64,000 nucleotides of DNA from Schistosoma haematobium (GCF_000699445.3 NC_067196.1:87212364-87276363), one strand, 5' to 3'; counted from the stretch's first letter, positions 46,391 to 58,139 are shown. Program-made: numbers and translations. Notes: generated by a model not told the origin, from the letters alone.

Positions 46391-46870
46391 AACATCAAAG
46401 TCACAATCTTCAACACGAATATTAAGACAGTTCTACTGTACGGAGCTGAAACTTGGAGAACTAACACAACTATCATCGAAATAGTACAAGTATTTTTAAG
46501 CAATTAACTACACAACATACTCAATGTTCGTTGACCGGATACTATCACCAACATCATGCTGTGGGAGAAGACAAACAAGCTTCCAGCTGAGTAGGAAATT
46601 AAGAAAAGTCGATGACGGTGGATAGGACACATAATATGGAAATCATCAAACTGCATCATAAAGCAAGCGTTAACTTGGTATCGTGATGCGATACAAAAAA
46701 GTGGAAGACCAAAGAACACACTACATCATGAATTGGAAGCAGACATGAAAAGAATGAATAGCAACTGGAAGGAACTGGAAATGATTGCCCAAGACAGAGG
46801 TGAATGAAGAATGCTGGTAGTCAGCCTATGCTCCACCATGAGGGGTAACAGACGTGAGTAAATAAGTAAG
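46391..46870 (+). mobile_element. RTE insertion with perfect 11-bp TSD
   Basis: Flanked by TATGTAATCTA (46380-46390 and 46871-46881). Decayed C-terminal RTE region (TGTACGGAGCTGAAACTTGG). It belongs to the lineage of the 31 kb and 48 kb copies. Confidence 0.88.
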
Positions 46871-47119
46871 TATGTAATCTATTTCATCATTATCATTGGC
46901 ACATAAATCACCTTGATTAATTTAATATGTTTCATATAGATGTATAACTATTGCTGTACAATAGGATAAAGACTAATGATCTACTTCATAATGAAAGATG
47001 GTAGCTCAGTATTACGAATTGATTTAATTTAGACAGATACACGATTAAATTCTGGCTCAGTGCTTTGAATGTTATGCACTTGTAATCAAAACCAAGGGTC
47101 CTTAGTTCGTCCTTGGTCC

Positions 47120-47362
47120 TTAAGGATGTCCACCCACTTACTAGGATTAAATTAGTTTTGTAAATTGGTGTGAAGAATTAGAATTAAGATTTACAGTTGG
47201 ACAGTAGGATTAGGAATTAGAGTCAGGGTTGTCATCACGAAATGACATAAGTTATAATGGCATAATTCTATTTAGATATTTGAATGAACGAATTTCGCGC
47301 TGAAATCCAAGACCTGATATTTTAAATTTGATTGGTCCATCTACAAATTATAGTCTTGCCTT
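47120..47362. mobile_element. TIR element M, copy M4, truncated
   Basis: The right TIR remnant AAATTATAGTCTTGCC is present and the left end is lost. Same orientation as M3. Confidence 0.65.
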
Positions 47363-47474
47363 CCTGTGTTTCCATATTTTCAAAGGTTGTCTAACTTTCG
47401 TTCGTATACTTAATAATATTCCATTAACTTAACAATTATCATACTGAAAACAATATTGTTTACTTATTTCACTA

Positions 47475-47790
47475 GTTAAGATCATGAGTCAATTGAAGCT
47501 AGACTACCATGGAAAACCTCGATGCACTGGATGGCCGCTTTGTCCCATAGTGGGATTCCTCAGCAGTGCTCAGCCACGATCCCACATATTAGTCTCCCGC
47601 GCGGACGCCTAATCAATCGACTACTGAGCCGGCCGGCATCCAACAGTGTTAATGTCTAATTTCAACCGATCCACGAAATTGAGTGACCCATCCATCATTA
47701 TTTTCATTGAATTACTATCTCACAACAGATATAGTCGAACTCCACTGGTCACTGCTTTTCAACAGAACTCCAGGATATACCTCTTGAAGA
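47475..47790 (-). repeat. Hammerhead repeat, family B, near full length
   Basis: Tail, ribozyme (CTGAGGA kept, GAAA mutated to AAAG), tRNA-like head, spacer. Confidence 0.8.
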
Positions 47791-48304
47791 CAGTCGCTAC
47801 TTATTTTTGCTTTCGTAACGTCAACACTCTACAACAGAATTTTTTTCATTATTATTATGTTACAATTTAAGTCTATCACATGATTATACATTATGAAACA
47901 GAGTATAACAACCCAGACTTGATTGACATTGTAAGACTCAAATAGAAAGATTAAACAAACTTACATAGTTTAGTCGTTCGTTCACAAACAAGGGCTTCTA
48001 TTCAATACTATTAGTCTGACAATCAGGTCCTAAAATAAAATATCTTGAAAGTTAATGATAAACAACTTGACCTATCACGTATTAAAGTTCAGACATGATG
48101 GCATTCATTTTGTCTCTTTTAAGGGTATATTTTTCATTAAGAACTAAATATTTTTATTTCATCATGTATTTTCTCATAAGGTACTAATTAATAAAGTATT
48201 TCGATAGAGCAATGAGAAGATAGAATTGATCGAAAAAAATGTGATATATCTGTGCTATACATTTCGAACACACATTTTATATAAAAAGTAATATAGTTCA
48301 ATGA

Positions 48305-48485
48305 AATGTAAGTGGTTAAGCGCTCGCGCACAAGACTAATAGATCCTGGGATCCAATTTCGTAAGGCAGAATCGTGAATGCGCACTGGTAAGGCGTCTCA
48401 TAATAGAACGAAATGACTGTCCAGTACTTCTAGGTTTTTCATGGTGATCTAACTCCAATTAAATCATGATCTCAACCATTGAAAT
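48305..48485 (+). repeat. Hammerhead repeat, family B, decayed
   Basis: tRNA-like head (AGTGGTTAAGCGCTCGCGC) and tail are clear. The ribozyme is destroyed. Confidence 0.75.
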
Positions 48486-48810
48486 TAAATGAAAGTTCAA
48501 GTAAAAAATCGTAATAAAGGAGAGAGAAACATTTCTTTACATCGTGTAGAAAGAATAAGAAATTGTAGCGTTATCCTAGGTCATAAAATGATTTAAGGAG
48601 TTCTAAGGTAAATTCAAGGTTATGACTGTTTTTGTGCACATAAGGGGGTTTTAAATTTACTAATAACCAAGGCTTCAATAAATCTGAGAACTCGTCCTTG
48701 ACAATTTCTATACAACATTTTAAAAACTGTATTGGTGTCAATTATGTGCCCCGTTTCAGACGTGTTTCACTATCGATGAACATGATTTTCTACCTCCCAA
48801 GTTGATCGGA

Positions 48811-49508
48811 CCTTACTTACGCCTGCTACTCCTCGTGAAGGAGCATAGGCCGCTCACCAGCATTCTCCATCCAACCCTGTCCAAATCAATCCTTTCTAGC
48901 TCCTTCCAGTTGTTATACATTCCTTCCATATCTGATTCCATTTCCCGATGTAATGTGTTCTTTGGCCTTCCTCTTTTCCACTCCCCTTCACGACTTCATG
49001 TTAAGGCTTGACTCGTGATGCAGTTTGATGATTCCCGTAATGTATGTCCTATCCATTTCCATCGTCCTTTCCTAATTTCTTCTTTAGCTGGAAACTGGTT
49101 TGTTCTCTCACAGAAGGTTGTTACTGATGGTATCCGGTCAATGGATTTTGAGTATCTTGTGTAGACAACTATTTATAAATACTTGTACCTTCTTGATGGT
49201 GGTTGTTGTAGTTCTCCAAGTTTCAGCTCCGTACAGTAGAACTGCCTTGACGTTCGTATTGAAGATACTCACTTTGATATTGGTTGAAAGTTGTTTTGAG
49301 CTCCATATACTCTTCAATTGTAGGAATGCTGTCTTTGCTTTGCAAATCCTCGTCTTTACGTCTGTATCTGTACCTCCTTGTTCATCGATGATGCTTCTTA
49401 GGTATGTGAAGGATTCTACATCTTCCAGAGTTTCTCCATCAAGTGTGATTGGGTTAGTTGGTGTTCTTCGTGTTTTATTTGAGGACCATGGTTTTTCCCT
49501 ACCGTTGC
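48811..49508 (-). mobile_element. RTE (SR2-like) insertion with 11-bp TSD
   Basis: Flanked by AGTTGATCGGA (48800-48810) and AGTTGATCCGA (49509-49519). It contains the same segment as the 31 kb copy, truncated at almost the same 5' position. Confidence 0.88.
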
Positions 49509-49634
49509 AGTTGATCCGATCATTCGATACTAATTAGTTTTGAAGCCATCTAGGCACATGATTAATAACCGTTGACTGTATTGTCCGATTATTATTTCTT
49601 ATGTATGTGTGTCTACAAAAACATGTAAATTATT

Positions 49635-50025
49635 AAATACAATAGGATGTGACGTGATCATTTGTGCATTGTCTAGGTCTATATGCAATCATGGGCTTAG
49701 ACTTTTCAATCACAACTAATTTACCAGCATAATAAGTTTTCTCGATGACTACTTTCAATTTCTGTCTTATATACTATTATATTCACCTCTATATGGTAGA
49801 TAGATATAAACTTTTTTCTTTGGAACTAAATAAACGAGAGCTCTTGGTATTGACTGACTTTTGCACCTATTTATAAACTTTAGTGGATAACCATTCGATA
49901 TCAATGTGTCAGTCAGTAACTTTTCATCTTCTTCAACCGTATCAGTAGTGCAAATTCTTTGAATCCTATAAAAGATTGTTCGAAATGTACAATGCAAAGC
50001 CATCATATTTTTCAAATCAGTCTTG
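49635..50025 (-). pseudogene. Penelope-like element, RT-to-nuclease linker fragment
   Basis: Minus strand: RIQRICTTDTVEEDEKLL, ISNGYPLKFINRCK, VYIYLPYRGEYNS, then after a frameshift VIEKTYYAGKLVVIEKSKP. An RxxxIC...NGYPxxFI...LPYxG series is typical of the PLE region between RT and GIY-YIG nuclease (family knowledge, not searched). No catalytic motif is included. Confidence 0.65.
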
Positions 50026-50385
50026 TCTTCTCATTTCTCTATCGAAATTTATAAAAGGGAGTAAATAAAGTTTCAGTGATCATAGATCCATAAAAGTCAA
50101 ATTGTAAGGTAAATATCGGTTGCCCACCTTTGAAATGTCTTTGAAAAGTATATGTTACCGATCATGTTTATTTAATGAAAATATACGGTGTTCATTTACT
50201 ATCTACCTTCATGTGAACCGTTAGGTAGCATTGAATTTGGCGAGTAAAAGGTAAAAGATAGGAGAATAATCAAAACATCAGTGCATGAAGTATGTGACTG
50301 TAGATCTCTGAGTTGGATCCAGTTAAAAATACACGTAATTTCTAATACTTTACCTAGCCATCTATACAAAAGTGAAACAAACTGA

Positions 50386-50386
<1 letters not shown>

Positions 50387-50433
<47 letters not shown>
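50387..50433. repeat. (AT)n dinucleotide tract
   Basis: About 46 bp of TA repeat. Confidence 0.98.
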
Positions 50434-50436
<3 letters not shown>

Positions 50437-50764
50437 CGGACTAATTTAAGCAAAGATATGCAGACAGCAACCTTAGTCTGATGAATACTTCCCTCACTCA
50501 TAATCACATGTCTAACTTAATATATTGTTTGTCCTTGAGACAGCATGTGATTATTTCAGATTTTTAATAACATCTGACCAAACTAATCTTGTCCTGTCTG
50601 TTGTTACTGAGTCAAGGTGGTAGTAACAAAATGTGATCTTTGTCTGAGAGATAATCGAAATTTACGATTAAGAACCAAATGATTGTTTTGTCAAGAATAA
50701 TGTTTAACTATAGAGGAACACTTTTATGTAATACCTAATATTTAAATGAATAAACATTCAGGAG

Positions 50765-51480
50765 CGGTTTTGTTGATATTATAGTAATTTTAATAGTTGA
50801 GATCATGAGTCAGTTGAATCTAGACCACTGTAGCGGTAAATAAATCCCCAAAATAAATATCTCTGTAAGTTTTCGATATTGGATGCTGACCATATGTTTT
50901 AGTGCACTCATCTAGCTGAAGGCGCTCGGTCATGCATCCGCACCAGATCACGTGTGGTAACGCTGTGCTCAACATCTGCCGCAATCGCTAGCCAGATTAG
51001 ATCAGAGAATTCCGATATATTGGTTATCGCCAAATACACTCTTCCGATCTCCTCGACTCTGTCTTTTGATTTCTCTTGGTGGGTACGAATTTTATTAAAA
51101 GGTGTTGCTGGTAAAAGCGTTGTCAAACACTGAATACCTGTGTCATCTTCACCACCATGGTAAACCTCGAAGCAATAAATGGCCGTTTCGTCCTTTTCTG
51201 GGACTCCTCAGCAGTACGAGTTCACGATCCCGTCCCCCCCACGAGATTCCAAGCCAGGACCCATTACTCTCGAGTGCGAGCACTTAACCGCTAGACTACT
51301 GGGCCGGCCGATATCCAACAGTGTTAATGTCTAACTTCAACCAATCCACGAAATTGAGCGACATATCCACCATTGTCTTCAGTGAGTTACTATCTCACAA
51401 CAGACCCGCTTGAACTCTAGTGGACATTGCTTCTCACTATAATTCCAGGAAATACCTCTTGCAGACTGTCACTAGTGAGC
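50765..51480 (-). repeat. Hammerhead repeat, family B, interrupted by a solo LTR
   Basis: Tail at 50765-50828; ribozyme, tRNA-like head and spacer at 51152-51480. Core CTGAGGA and GAAA are intact, but stem I pairs poorly and the cleavage triplet is AUU. Confidence 0.85.
50829..51151. mobile_element. Solo LTR, family 2, copy 2, 4-bp TSD, nested in family B
   Basis: 323 bp, TGTAGCGGTAAATAAATCC to CATCTTCA, flanked by CCAC (50825-50828 and 51152-51155). Joining the two SINE halves minus one CCAC restores the family consensus GACCACCATGG, which proves the edges. Confidence 0.92.
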
Positions 51481-51499
51481 ATATGTTGATTAGTACCCG

Positions 51500-51625
51500 T
51501 AGGTGTTTTGTGAAGATTGTAGTAATTTCAATAGTTGAGATCATGAGTCAATTGAAGTTAGACCACCATGAAAATCCTGGATGCACTGGACGGTCGTTTT
51601 GTCCTATTGTGGGACTCCTCAACAA
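51500..51625 (-). repeat. Hammerhead repeat, family B, tail and ribozyme fragment
   Basis: Ends inside the ribozyme at TCCTCAACAATG. AAAA replaces GAAA. Confidence 0.8.
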
Positions 51626-52753
51626 TGATAATTATTGTTTTCCATCAAGTATAAGAATAACATTTCAATTCGTTATATAATCTGAACCATCAAATCTACT
51701 CGTTAGGATATTGAAAGTGATAGGGAGTAAAATATGACAAGTTATAGTGATAGTCCATCACCAATTCATACTTAATAAACCAACTAGTCTATAAAAGAAT
51801 ATAATGTTCAGTAAGAATTAAGCTTCTGGTCATTATGATAAACTTTTAGAATGTTAATTGCAACTGATTTATTGCAGTAAAGCAGGCTAATATTATCTAT
51901 TCTGTCCTATTTTGCTTAAAACTTAATTCGTTCTGTAACTCAGTCATAATTTGGTAAATATTTGCATCAGTTTAAGTTACCACAATAGATCTATACAAAG
52001 AGATGAGATTTTCAAGACAATTGACAGAGCTTTAGAAGATGTAATATCATCACCGGAAGTTCATTCAACTAATTGCTTTACTTTATAAAAGATCCGATGT
52101 CTATGATGGAATACAGATAATCTATAGATATTTTCTATTTTTAAAGGTCACTTGTTTTAGCTAGAATGTTGAATGGAACCAGCTACTGTATTGTAAGTTT
52201 GTGATCTGGTCGACAAACGGATAATTGGCCTACATCACAAGTGAAGTTGAAAAAAGTTAGACGAGCTTCCTGAATCTATTCAGAGATTTGGATGAAATGG
52301 TAGTCCAGTTCTTTCAGATTTACATTGATGGTCTAACTTAGATCGGTTCATGACTTCAGTGAAACAAACTAAACTAGTTAAATTTTATTTAGTCAGACAA
52401 ATAATTGAAACCTGTTACATGTAATTAATAACAATATACGTCTATAAAAATGTATCTTTGATCTTTATATGACTTTATATGATATGCTCACTATCGAGCA
52501 AGAGTTATGAAGTCGATTGAGAGTTTGACATTGTTATTTGTAATGGACTCATATCATAAGTTAGAAAAAATATATAAGTTAGTAGTGATATGATGGTACA
52601 TCCTCTTACTCATCGTTCAATATTACTTCCATCTTTATTCAAGGTAATGATTACACTCAGTGTAGTATTTCCCTTTTTTTCTCCAGTGTGATATTTTATT
52701 CGGTATAACATTAATTTATTTGTATGTAATGCTTATTCGAGATAATGTGCACT
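51626..52753. other. Mostly unassigned stretch
   Basis: A decayed family B plus-strand tail lies at about 52265-52372 (GGTAGTCCAGTTCTTTCAG). Nothing else recognised. Confidence 0.4.
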
Positions 52754-52764
52754 ATGCTCAGCAT

Positions 52765-53282
52765 CTAAAATTGAAAAACATTAGGAAATCAAAACAATTC
52801 TCTGTCAACCAACAACAAAGTCACAATTTTCAATACAAATGTCAAAACAGTTCTACAGTATGAGGTGGAAACATGGACAACTACGAAATTAATCATCCAG
52901 AAAATATAAGTGTTTATTAACAGTTGTCTATGCAAAATACTTCAGATTTGTTGACCAGACACAATCAGCAACAACCTACTATGGGAGAGAACAAAATAGA
53001 TTCCAGTGAAGGAAGAAATCAGGAAGAAGTGTTAGAAGTGGATGGCGCACATTGAAGAAATCATCGAACTGTGTCACAATGCAAGCCCTAACATGGAATC
53101 CTCAACACCAAAGGAGGAGTAAAGGACGAACAAAGAATAATTTGCACTATGAAATGGAGACAGACATGAGAAAAATGAACAACAATTGTATAGAACTGGG
53201 AAGGAAGGCTCAGGATCGAGTGGGTTGGAGAATGCTGATCGGCGTCCTATTCTCTATCGGGAGTAACAGGTGTAAGTAAGTA
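52765..53282 (+). mobile_element. RTE insertion with 11-bp TSD (frameshifted lineage)
   Basis: Flanked by ATGCTCAGCAT (52754-52764) and ATGCTCAACAT (53283-53293). It carries the shared TGTC duplication. The C-terminal frame [20 protein letters not shown] is recognisable. Confidence 0.88.
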
Positions 53283-53863
53283 ATGCTCAACATGATTTGC
53301 ATCGTGTGATTTGTTATAACTTTGGGTATTTTTATATATGTGATTTTATTCTAACTAATAGTCTAAATGGGTGAACAATCAATATATAAATGAGTATATT
53401 TTCGACTAGGGTCGTCATGTATTGGGTTTTAGTAAAGCTTCCTTTGTACTAGTCTTGGTGTTTCTATTTCGTGTTGTTGGTGTTGCAGTGGTTCTTCGTT
53501 TTTCGTGTATAAGTAACAAGAGATTTAAACATAACAAGTAGGTCGTAGTTTTGATAAGTATGGCATAGATAGTGTCGTTTGTAATTTCCCTTGTCATGCG
53601 TGAACATATGAAAACTGTCTGTTCGATTTTATTCGTACGTATGATTTTCATCTACAACTTAGTCACAAAAACAGACGTTTAAGTTTCAAACTTTTCAGAG
53701 GTGCTCACTTAAGATCTCTAAAGGAACTGAACATAGGACTTAAGTTCTATCCAAAAAGTGTGAATCAACTAATAAGAATATAGGCAATAAAATTATTGTT
53801 ATTACTTTGTTCCAACTGAAGTTAGTCTGTGGTAAATCCTTTATCCAAACAAAAAATCATTCT

Positions 53864-54076
53864 TTGTTATATCCTATTGGGTAGAACATTGTGTTTCTGA
53901 TGTATTGTGACTTAATGAAGCTCACTTCTTCAGAGTAAATAAATAACCGAATTGAATTAACACAAGTTTAACTAGTACAAAGGGAACAATGCAGAGTATT
54001 CACTCTGAAGAAATGACTTAGATTAAGTTATGAAACTTCAGAAATGCAATTTTTTCTACTCATTGGGATATAACAA
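53864..54076. mobile_element. Palindromic element G (MITE-like)
   Basis: 213 bp. TTGTTATATCCTATTGGGTA at the left is mirrored by the right end ACTCATTGGGATATAACAA. Further inside, CACTTCTTCAGAGTAAATA mirrors ACTCTGAAGAAATGACTTAG. No ORF; the TSD is not clear because the flanks continue the palindrome. Confidence 0.6.
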
Positions 54077-54089
54077 AAAATCTATATCA

Positions 54090-54375
54090 GAAGGGGTTTG
54101 TCGAGATTTTTAGAAATTTCACAGATTGAAATCATGAGTCAATTGAAGCTAGACCACCATGGAAAACCTGGAAGCACTGGACGGCTGTTTCGTTCTAGTA
54201 TGGGACTCCTCAGTAGTGCGCATCCACGATTCGGACCTAGGACCTATCAGTCTAGTGCCAGGCGCTTGACCAACTAGACCACTGAGCCGGCATCCAACGG
54301 TGTTAATGTCCATTGCTTCCAGGTTTTCCATGGTGGTCTAGCTTCAACTGACTCATGATTTCAATCTGTGAAAAA
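54090..54375. repeat. Family B repeat, fold-back copy
   Basis: The minus arm has tail, ribozyme (CTGAGGA and GAAA intact; stems II and III each with mismatches) and tRNA-like head to GTTAATGTCC. Then a plus tail from TGCTTCCAGG. The plus ribozyme is deleted. Confidence 0.85.
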
Positions 54376-54469
54376 ATCTATGCATTACTAACTTTCTATT
54401 CAGTGATCAATTTATTTGAAACTATCAAGTCTAACTTTCACACTGATTGAATTTAATTAATTATTTAAT

Positions 54470-54730
54470 ATTAATTGTCCATTCCAACCTTGGCATTTAG
54501 GTCTTCCATCAGAATGGTCAAGTCCTTTATTCGGCATTTCTTGACGATTGACTACAGCCTATGTTGTCCAATCTGCGTCCAATGTGTTACACTGATTCCA
54601 GGTACATCCAGGTTGTATCTTTTCATTTATGCAGCAACTTGAATGACTCTCCTGGTCTCCCACATTGTAAGAGCATTCCATATGCCTAAATTGATGGTTG
54701 CTTTGGTTGTCAGAAGGCGCATCAACCTCG
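54470..54730 (-). pseudogene. RTE apurinic-type endonuclease fragment with internal deletion
   Basis: Minus strand: TINLGIWNALTMWETRRVIQ, a stop, then YNLDVPGISVTHWTQIGQ, then DLTILMEDLNAKVGMD. WNxRTMW...ETHW and GDxNAKVG are the APE-endonuclease landmarks of RTE elements. The catalytic Glu of SETHW is replaced by Val here, and the segment between ETHW and GDLNAK is deleted. Confidence 0.8.
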
Positions 54731-54819
54731 TAACTCCCGAAGGAAATCGGTTTTCATCATGAGGTATCATAACTCTTCTAAACGAAGACTTTCTAACTCC
54801 TAGAACAGAGTTTAAATGG

Positions 54820-54950
54820 TTTGAATTTTTTTTTTTTGGTTAGTATTTTTTATCCAGTTAGTTTTCTACGGGATGGGTTCGCTAACCTCATACCCGACCC
54901 CTGAGCTTGGGACCGGCAGTAGCCCAAGAAGTGCTCCAGGCCGACTTCTT
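54820..54950 (-). repeat. RTE 5'-region block, in place upstream of the endonuclease remnant
   Basis: GGCTACTGCCGGTCCCAAGC ... GTATGAGGTTAGCG ... AACTAACTGG on the minus strand, ~100 bp before the endonuclease frame. This copy identifies the isolated blocks as RTE 5' ends. Confidence 0.7.
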
Positions 54951-55296
54951 GGCATTGATACCTATGAATAATCATTCTCTTTCCAGATATATGAAACATG
55001 TATAAGCAACATTTTTATAAATACCTTTGTTCTTTCTATTATTATTGCTAAATCCTTCAGTTTTAATCACATAATTTTATTCATTTTTACAAGGAAACTA
55101 TTCTTCTACTAAATATCCTGTATTAATTGAATTGACATTTGCGTGATATTTGTTCTAATTCCAATCGTATACTAATTCTTATTCATTCATAACAGTTAAA
55201 ATGTTCTGAATTAAATAAGTATTTTAGATAGCGATCGAAAATATTAAATAGGAGATAATCACAAAATATATATACTTATTTGCAAAGATGGATAGT

Positions 55297-55362
55297 GACT
55301 AGCAATGGAATCCACGACATGTGTTTCGTCCTATTTGGAACTCGTCAGCTGGATGCAATTGC
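55297..55362 (-). ncRNA. Predicted hammerhead ribozyme, family A, with altered stem III
   Basis: Minus strand: CTGACGA (55342-55348), stem II GTTC/GGAC with one G-U pair, GAAA (55324-55327), stem III ACA/TGT (a G-C to A-U double change versus the 29 kb copy), cut-site GUC. Stem I has a mismatch next to the core. Confidence 0.65.
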
Positions 55363-55369
55363 ATCTCAG

Positions 55370-55658
55370 GGCGAGACTAGAATTTATGGACGAACCAATC
55401 AGATTTATGATAACAGGTCTCGAATTTTGGCGGGAAATTAAATCATTCATTTGGCTAAGTAGAGTTTAGACATTATAGCTGATGTTGGTTGGTGATGAAA
55501 ACCCTAAATCTAATTACTAACTTTAGTCATCAACTGAAAATCGTTATTCTAATTCCTCACAAAGTTTGATAACCTTTATTTAGCTGTAATATGTAGGTGG
55601 ACATTTTCAAGATCTTTTTAACGTTGCTCAAAGGTTGTCCATAAATTATAGTCTCACC
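55370..55658. mobile_element. TIR element M (Merlin/hAT-like MITE), copy M5, 8-bp TSD
   Basis: 289 bp, GGCGAGACTAGAATTTATGG to CCATAAATTATAGTCTCACC, flanked by perfect CATCTCAG (55362-55369 and 55659-55666). It is inserted in the family A linker between head and ribozyme. Confidence 0.93.
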
Positions 55659-56016
55659 CATCTCAGACTTGATGTCCACTCTCAAGCTCGAACCCAGTGC
55701 CGTTCGCTCCAAACGCCATCGCATCATGCACTTAGCTACTGAGTTCGGATAGCCACTTACTTGTCCGTTGGAGTGATGTTTAAATTCACTTGGTATTGTT
55801 TACTTGAATCTTTCACCTTTCCTTATATTACTTGTGAATTAAGGCAATATCGAGGTAATACGCACAGTATGTACATATGCTAATAAGAGATTGATCAATC
55901 GCAGTCCTAAACAATGGGAAGATTCAAATAATTAACAACAAAAGAATATATTTATTTGTTTAAATTCTATTTTCTAAATAAGCATTTCGTGTTGAGAGTA
56001 TATTTTTCATATGATT

Positions 56017-56375
56017 TGTAGTGTCCAGCCCTATGTCAAGCCCACATAGGTTATTCTAGCTTCTAGACAAACTAATTTAATTCATTTTTTTTGTCATGGC
56101 TTGACTTGATTAATGATTCGTTTATCAACTTTGTTTTGCTTTGCCATATTACATTTAGCCTTTGCTTTGCGTCGATTCAATTTGACTATAAATATTCAGT
56201 AATGTTTAATTCAAGTGACTTATATGCCTTCTCCAATTAGTTTCGCTTCGCTCTATCCTCTTCAGTTCCTTCGTGCTATCTCTCTGACTGTCTGCTGTGA
56301 TCAACGATTGTAAAAAATATACGCATTCAAAACTTCATCTCATAATTGACTAATTTAATTCCAACATTCAGCAAC
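56017..56375 (+). repeat. LTR-like repeat, copy 3
   Basis: TGTAGTGTCCAGCCC start, TATA-like GACTATAAATATTC. Diverged from the 21.5 kb copy. Confidence 0.45.
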
Positions 56376-56431
56376 ACGAGTTAATTCTATATTTTTATAT
56401 ACGAGAATTAGCGGTATGCATAGGTTGATAT

Positions 56432-57111
56432 CAAGATCTTCCGAAACAACACAGCATGCACCAATCCAATCGCAATTGATGGAGAAGATTTGGAGGATGT
56501 AAAAACCTTTACATATCTGGACAGCATCATTAATGGACATGGTGGATCTGATGTAGAAGTGAAGACGCGAATCGGCAAAGCAAGGGCAGCATATTTACAA
56601 ATGAAAAACATCTCCAACTCAAAACAATTCTCTGTCAACCAACAACAAAGTCACAATTTTCAATACAAATGTCAAAACAATTCTACAGTATGAGGTGGAA
56701 ACATGGACAACTACGAAAGCCATCATCCAGAAGATAAAAGTGTTTATTACCAGTTGTCTACGAAAAATACTTCGGATCCGTTAGCCAGACAATATCAGCA
56801 GCAACCTACTATAGGAGAGAACAAACGAGATCCCAGTGGAGGAAGAAATGGGGAAGTGTTGGAAGTGGATTGGACACAGATTGAGGAAATCACCGAACTG
56901 TGTCACAAGTCAAACCTTCACATGGAATCCTTAACACCAAATGAGGAGTAGAGGAAGACCAAAGAACAAATCATGCCGAGAAATGGAGATATACATGAGA
57001 AAAATGAACAACAATTGTATAGAACTGGGAAGGAAGGCTCAGGATCGAGTGGGTTTGAGAATGCTGGTTGGCAGCCTATACTCCATTGAGAGTAACAGGC
57101 GTAAGTAAGTA
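56432..57111 (+). mobile_element. RTE insertion with perfect 12-bp TSD (frameshifted lineage)
   Basis: Flanked by ATAGGTTGATAT (56420-56431 and 57112-57123). Starts before the DGEDLEDVKTFTYLDSII region, carries the TGTC duplication, and ends in TAAG repeats. Bases 56473-56941 read as identical to 60308-60776 on the other strand. Confidence 0.92.
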
Positions 57112-57471
57112 ATAGGTTGATATGGATAATCACGCGATCAAATTTAAGTCAGACATTCGAGAGCCACTTAAGATATGTAATTGATGGACCTTCACAGCAT
57201 GTGTAAAAAATAAGTCAGTCTAAGCTAGTATTCCATGTAAATCATAGTTGTACACAACTGTACATGAACTTTATAATGATCTATTCCAAATATTCAAACA
57301 TTTGGTAACAAGCTCATACTTGAACTATATTTAATGCCTGGTTATTTGCAGATCTTGTTCAACTTAGCAACACTCTAATAATGCTCAACAGAAACGATGT
57401 CACGGATTGAATTCAAATATATTTCAATCTCAAGAAAAGCATAGTTTTATCAGACTTATAAGTTCAACTAC

Positions 57472-57545
57472 TTACTTACTTACGCCTGTTACTCCTCGTG
57501 AAGGAGCATAGGCCGCTCACCAGTATTCTCCATCCAACCTTGTCC
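57472..57545 (-). repeat. RTE 3'-end fragment
   Basis: Only the last ~70 bp and the TAAG tail (ACTTACTTACTTACGCCTG). Confidence 0.8.
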
Positions 57546-57879
57546 CAATTTCAACTACATTTATACACATTTTCTAACTGAAATTAATTAACAATGTGAT
57601 CAAGATCAAATACTAAAGAATAGTCACTGAATATCTTTTCTATTAAATACCTACTGAATTTTCAAATTTCCATGTGTTGTGCACGTTTGTAAAACAAGTT
57701 TTGTGAAGTAGCTATTGGTTTAATAAAGAAAAAATTGATTCATTAAGTCGACCTTACTGACAATTACTTCACCTGATAAATGCTTATATTTTGATAGAGT
57801 TTCGTGCTATAAACTGGATGGTTTTGAAAACCTTAACAGCTGGTCAGCTATTTATATATACATATATATCGGCATGAGG

Positions 57880-58090
57880 ACTTGTGGAGAATGTAATATT
57901 TTCATAGTTGAATTCACGAGTCAATCTAAGCTTAATCACTTGGAAGTACTGGACGGCTATTTCGTCCTGGTATAGGACTCCTCGGCAGTACACATCCACA
58001 ATCCTGCACGTGGAACTCGAACCCAAGTCTAATGTTTCCAAGTTTTCAATTGTAATCTAGCTTAAATCGACTCGCGAATTCAACAGCAAT
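57880..58090. repeat. Family B repeat, fold-back copy
   Basis: Minus tail, ribozyme (core CCGAGGA, inactive) and B box, then a plus tail from TTTCCAAGTTTTC. Stem I is GTACTG/CAGTAC, a paired change versus GCACTG/CAGTGC. Confidence 0.8.
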
Positions 58091-58139
58091 GTATATAATA
58101 ATAGTTATAGACTCATTTATCTCTTAATCAAGATATAAG

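Larger units (their letters stand above)
55283..55945. repeat. Hammerhead repeat, family A, fold-back copy inside one TSD, with nested M5
   Basis: Minus-strand tail, ribozyme, [M5], tRNA-like head and spacer, then a plus-strand spacer (about 55805-55935). Flanked by ATATACTTATTTG (55270-55282) and ATATATTTATTTG (55946-55958), 12/13 identical. Confidence 0.8.

Noticed and set aside
53415..53651. 78-codon minus-strand frame
   Set aside because: No motif, no repeat match, composition typical of the surroundings.
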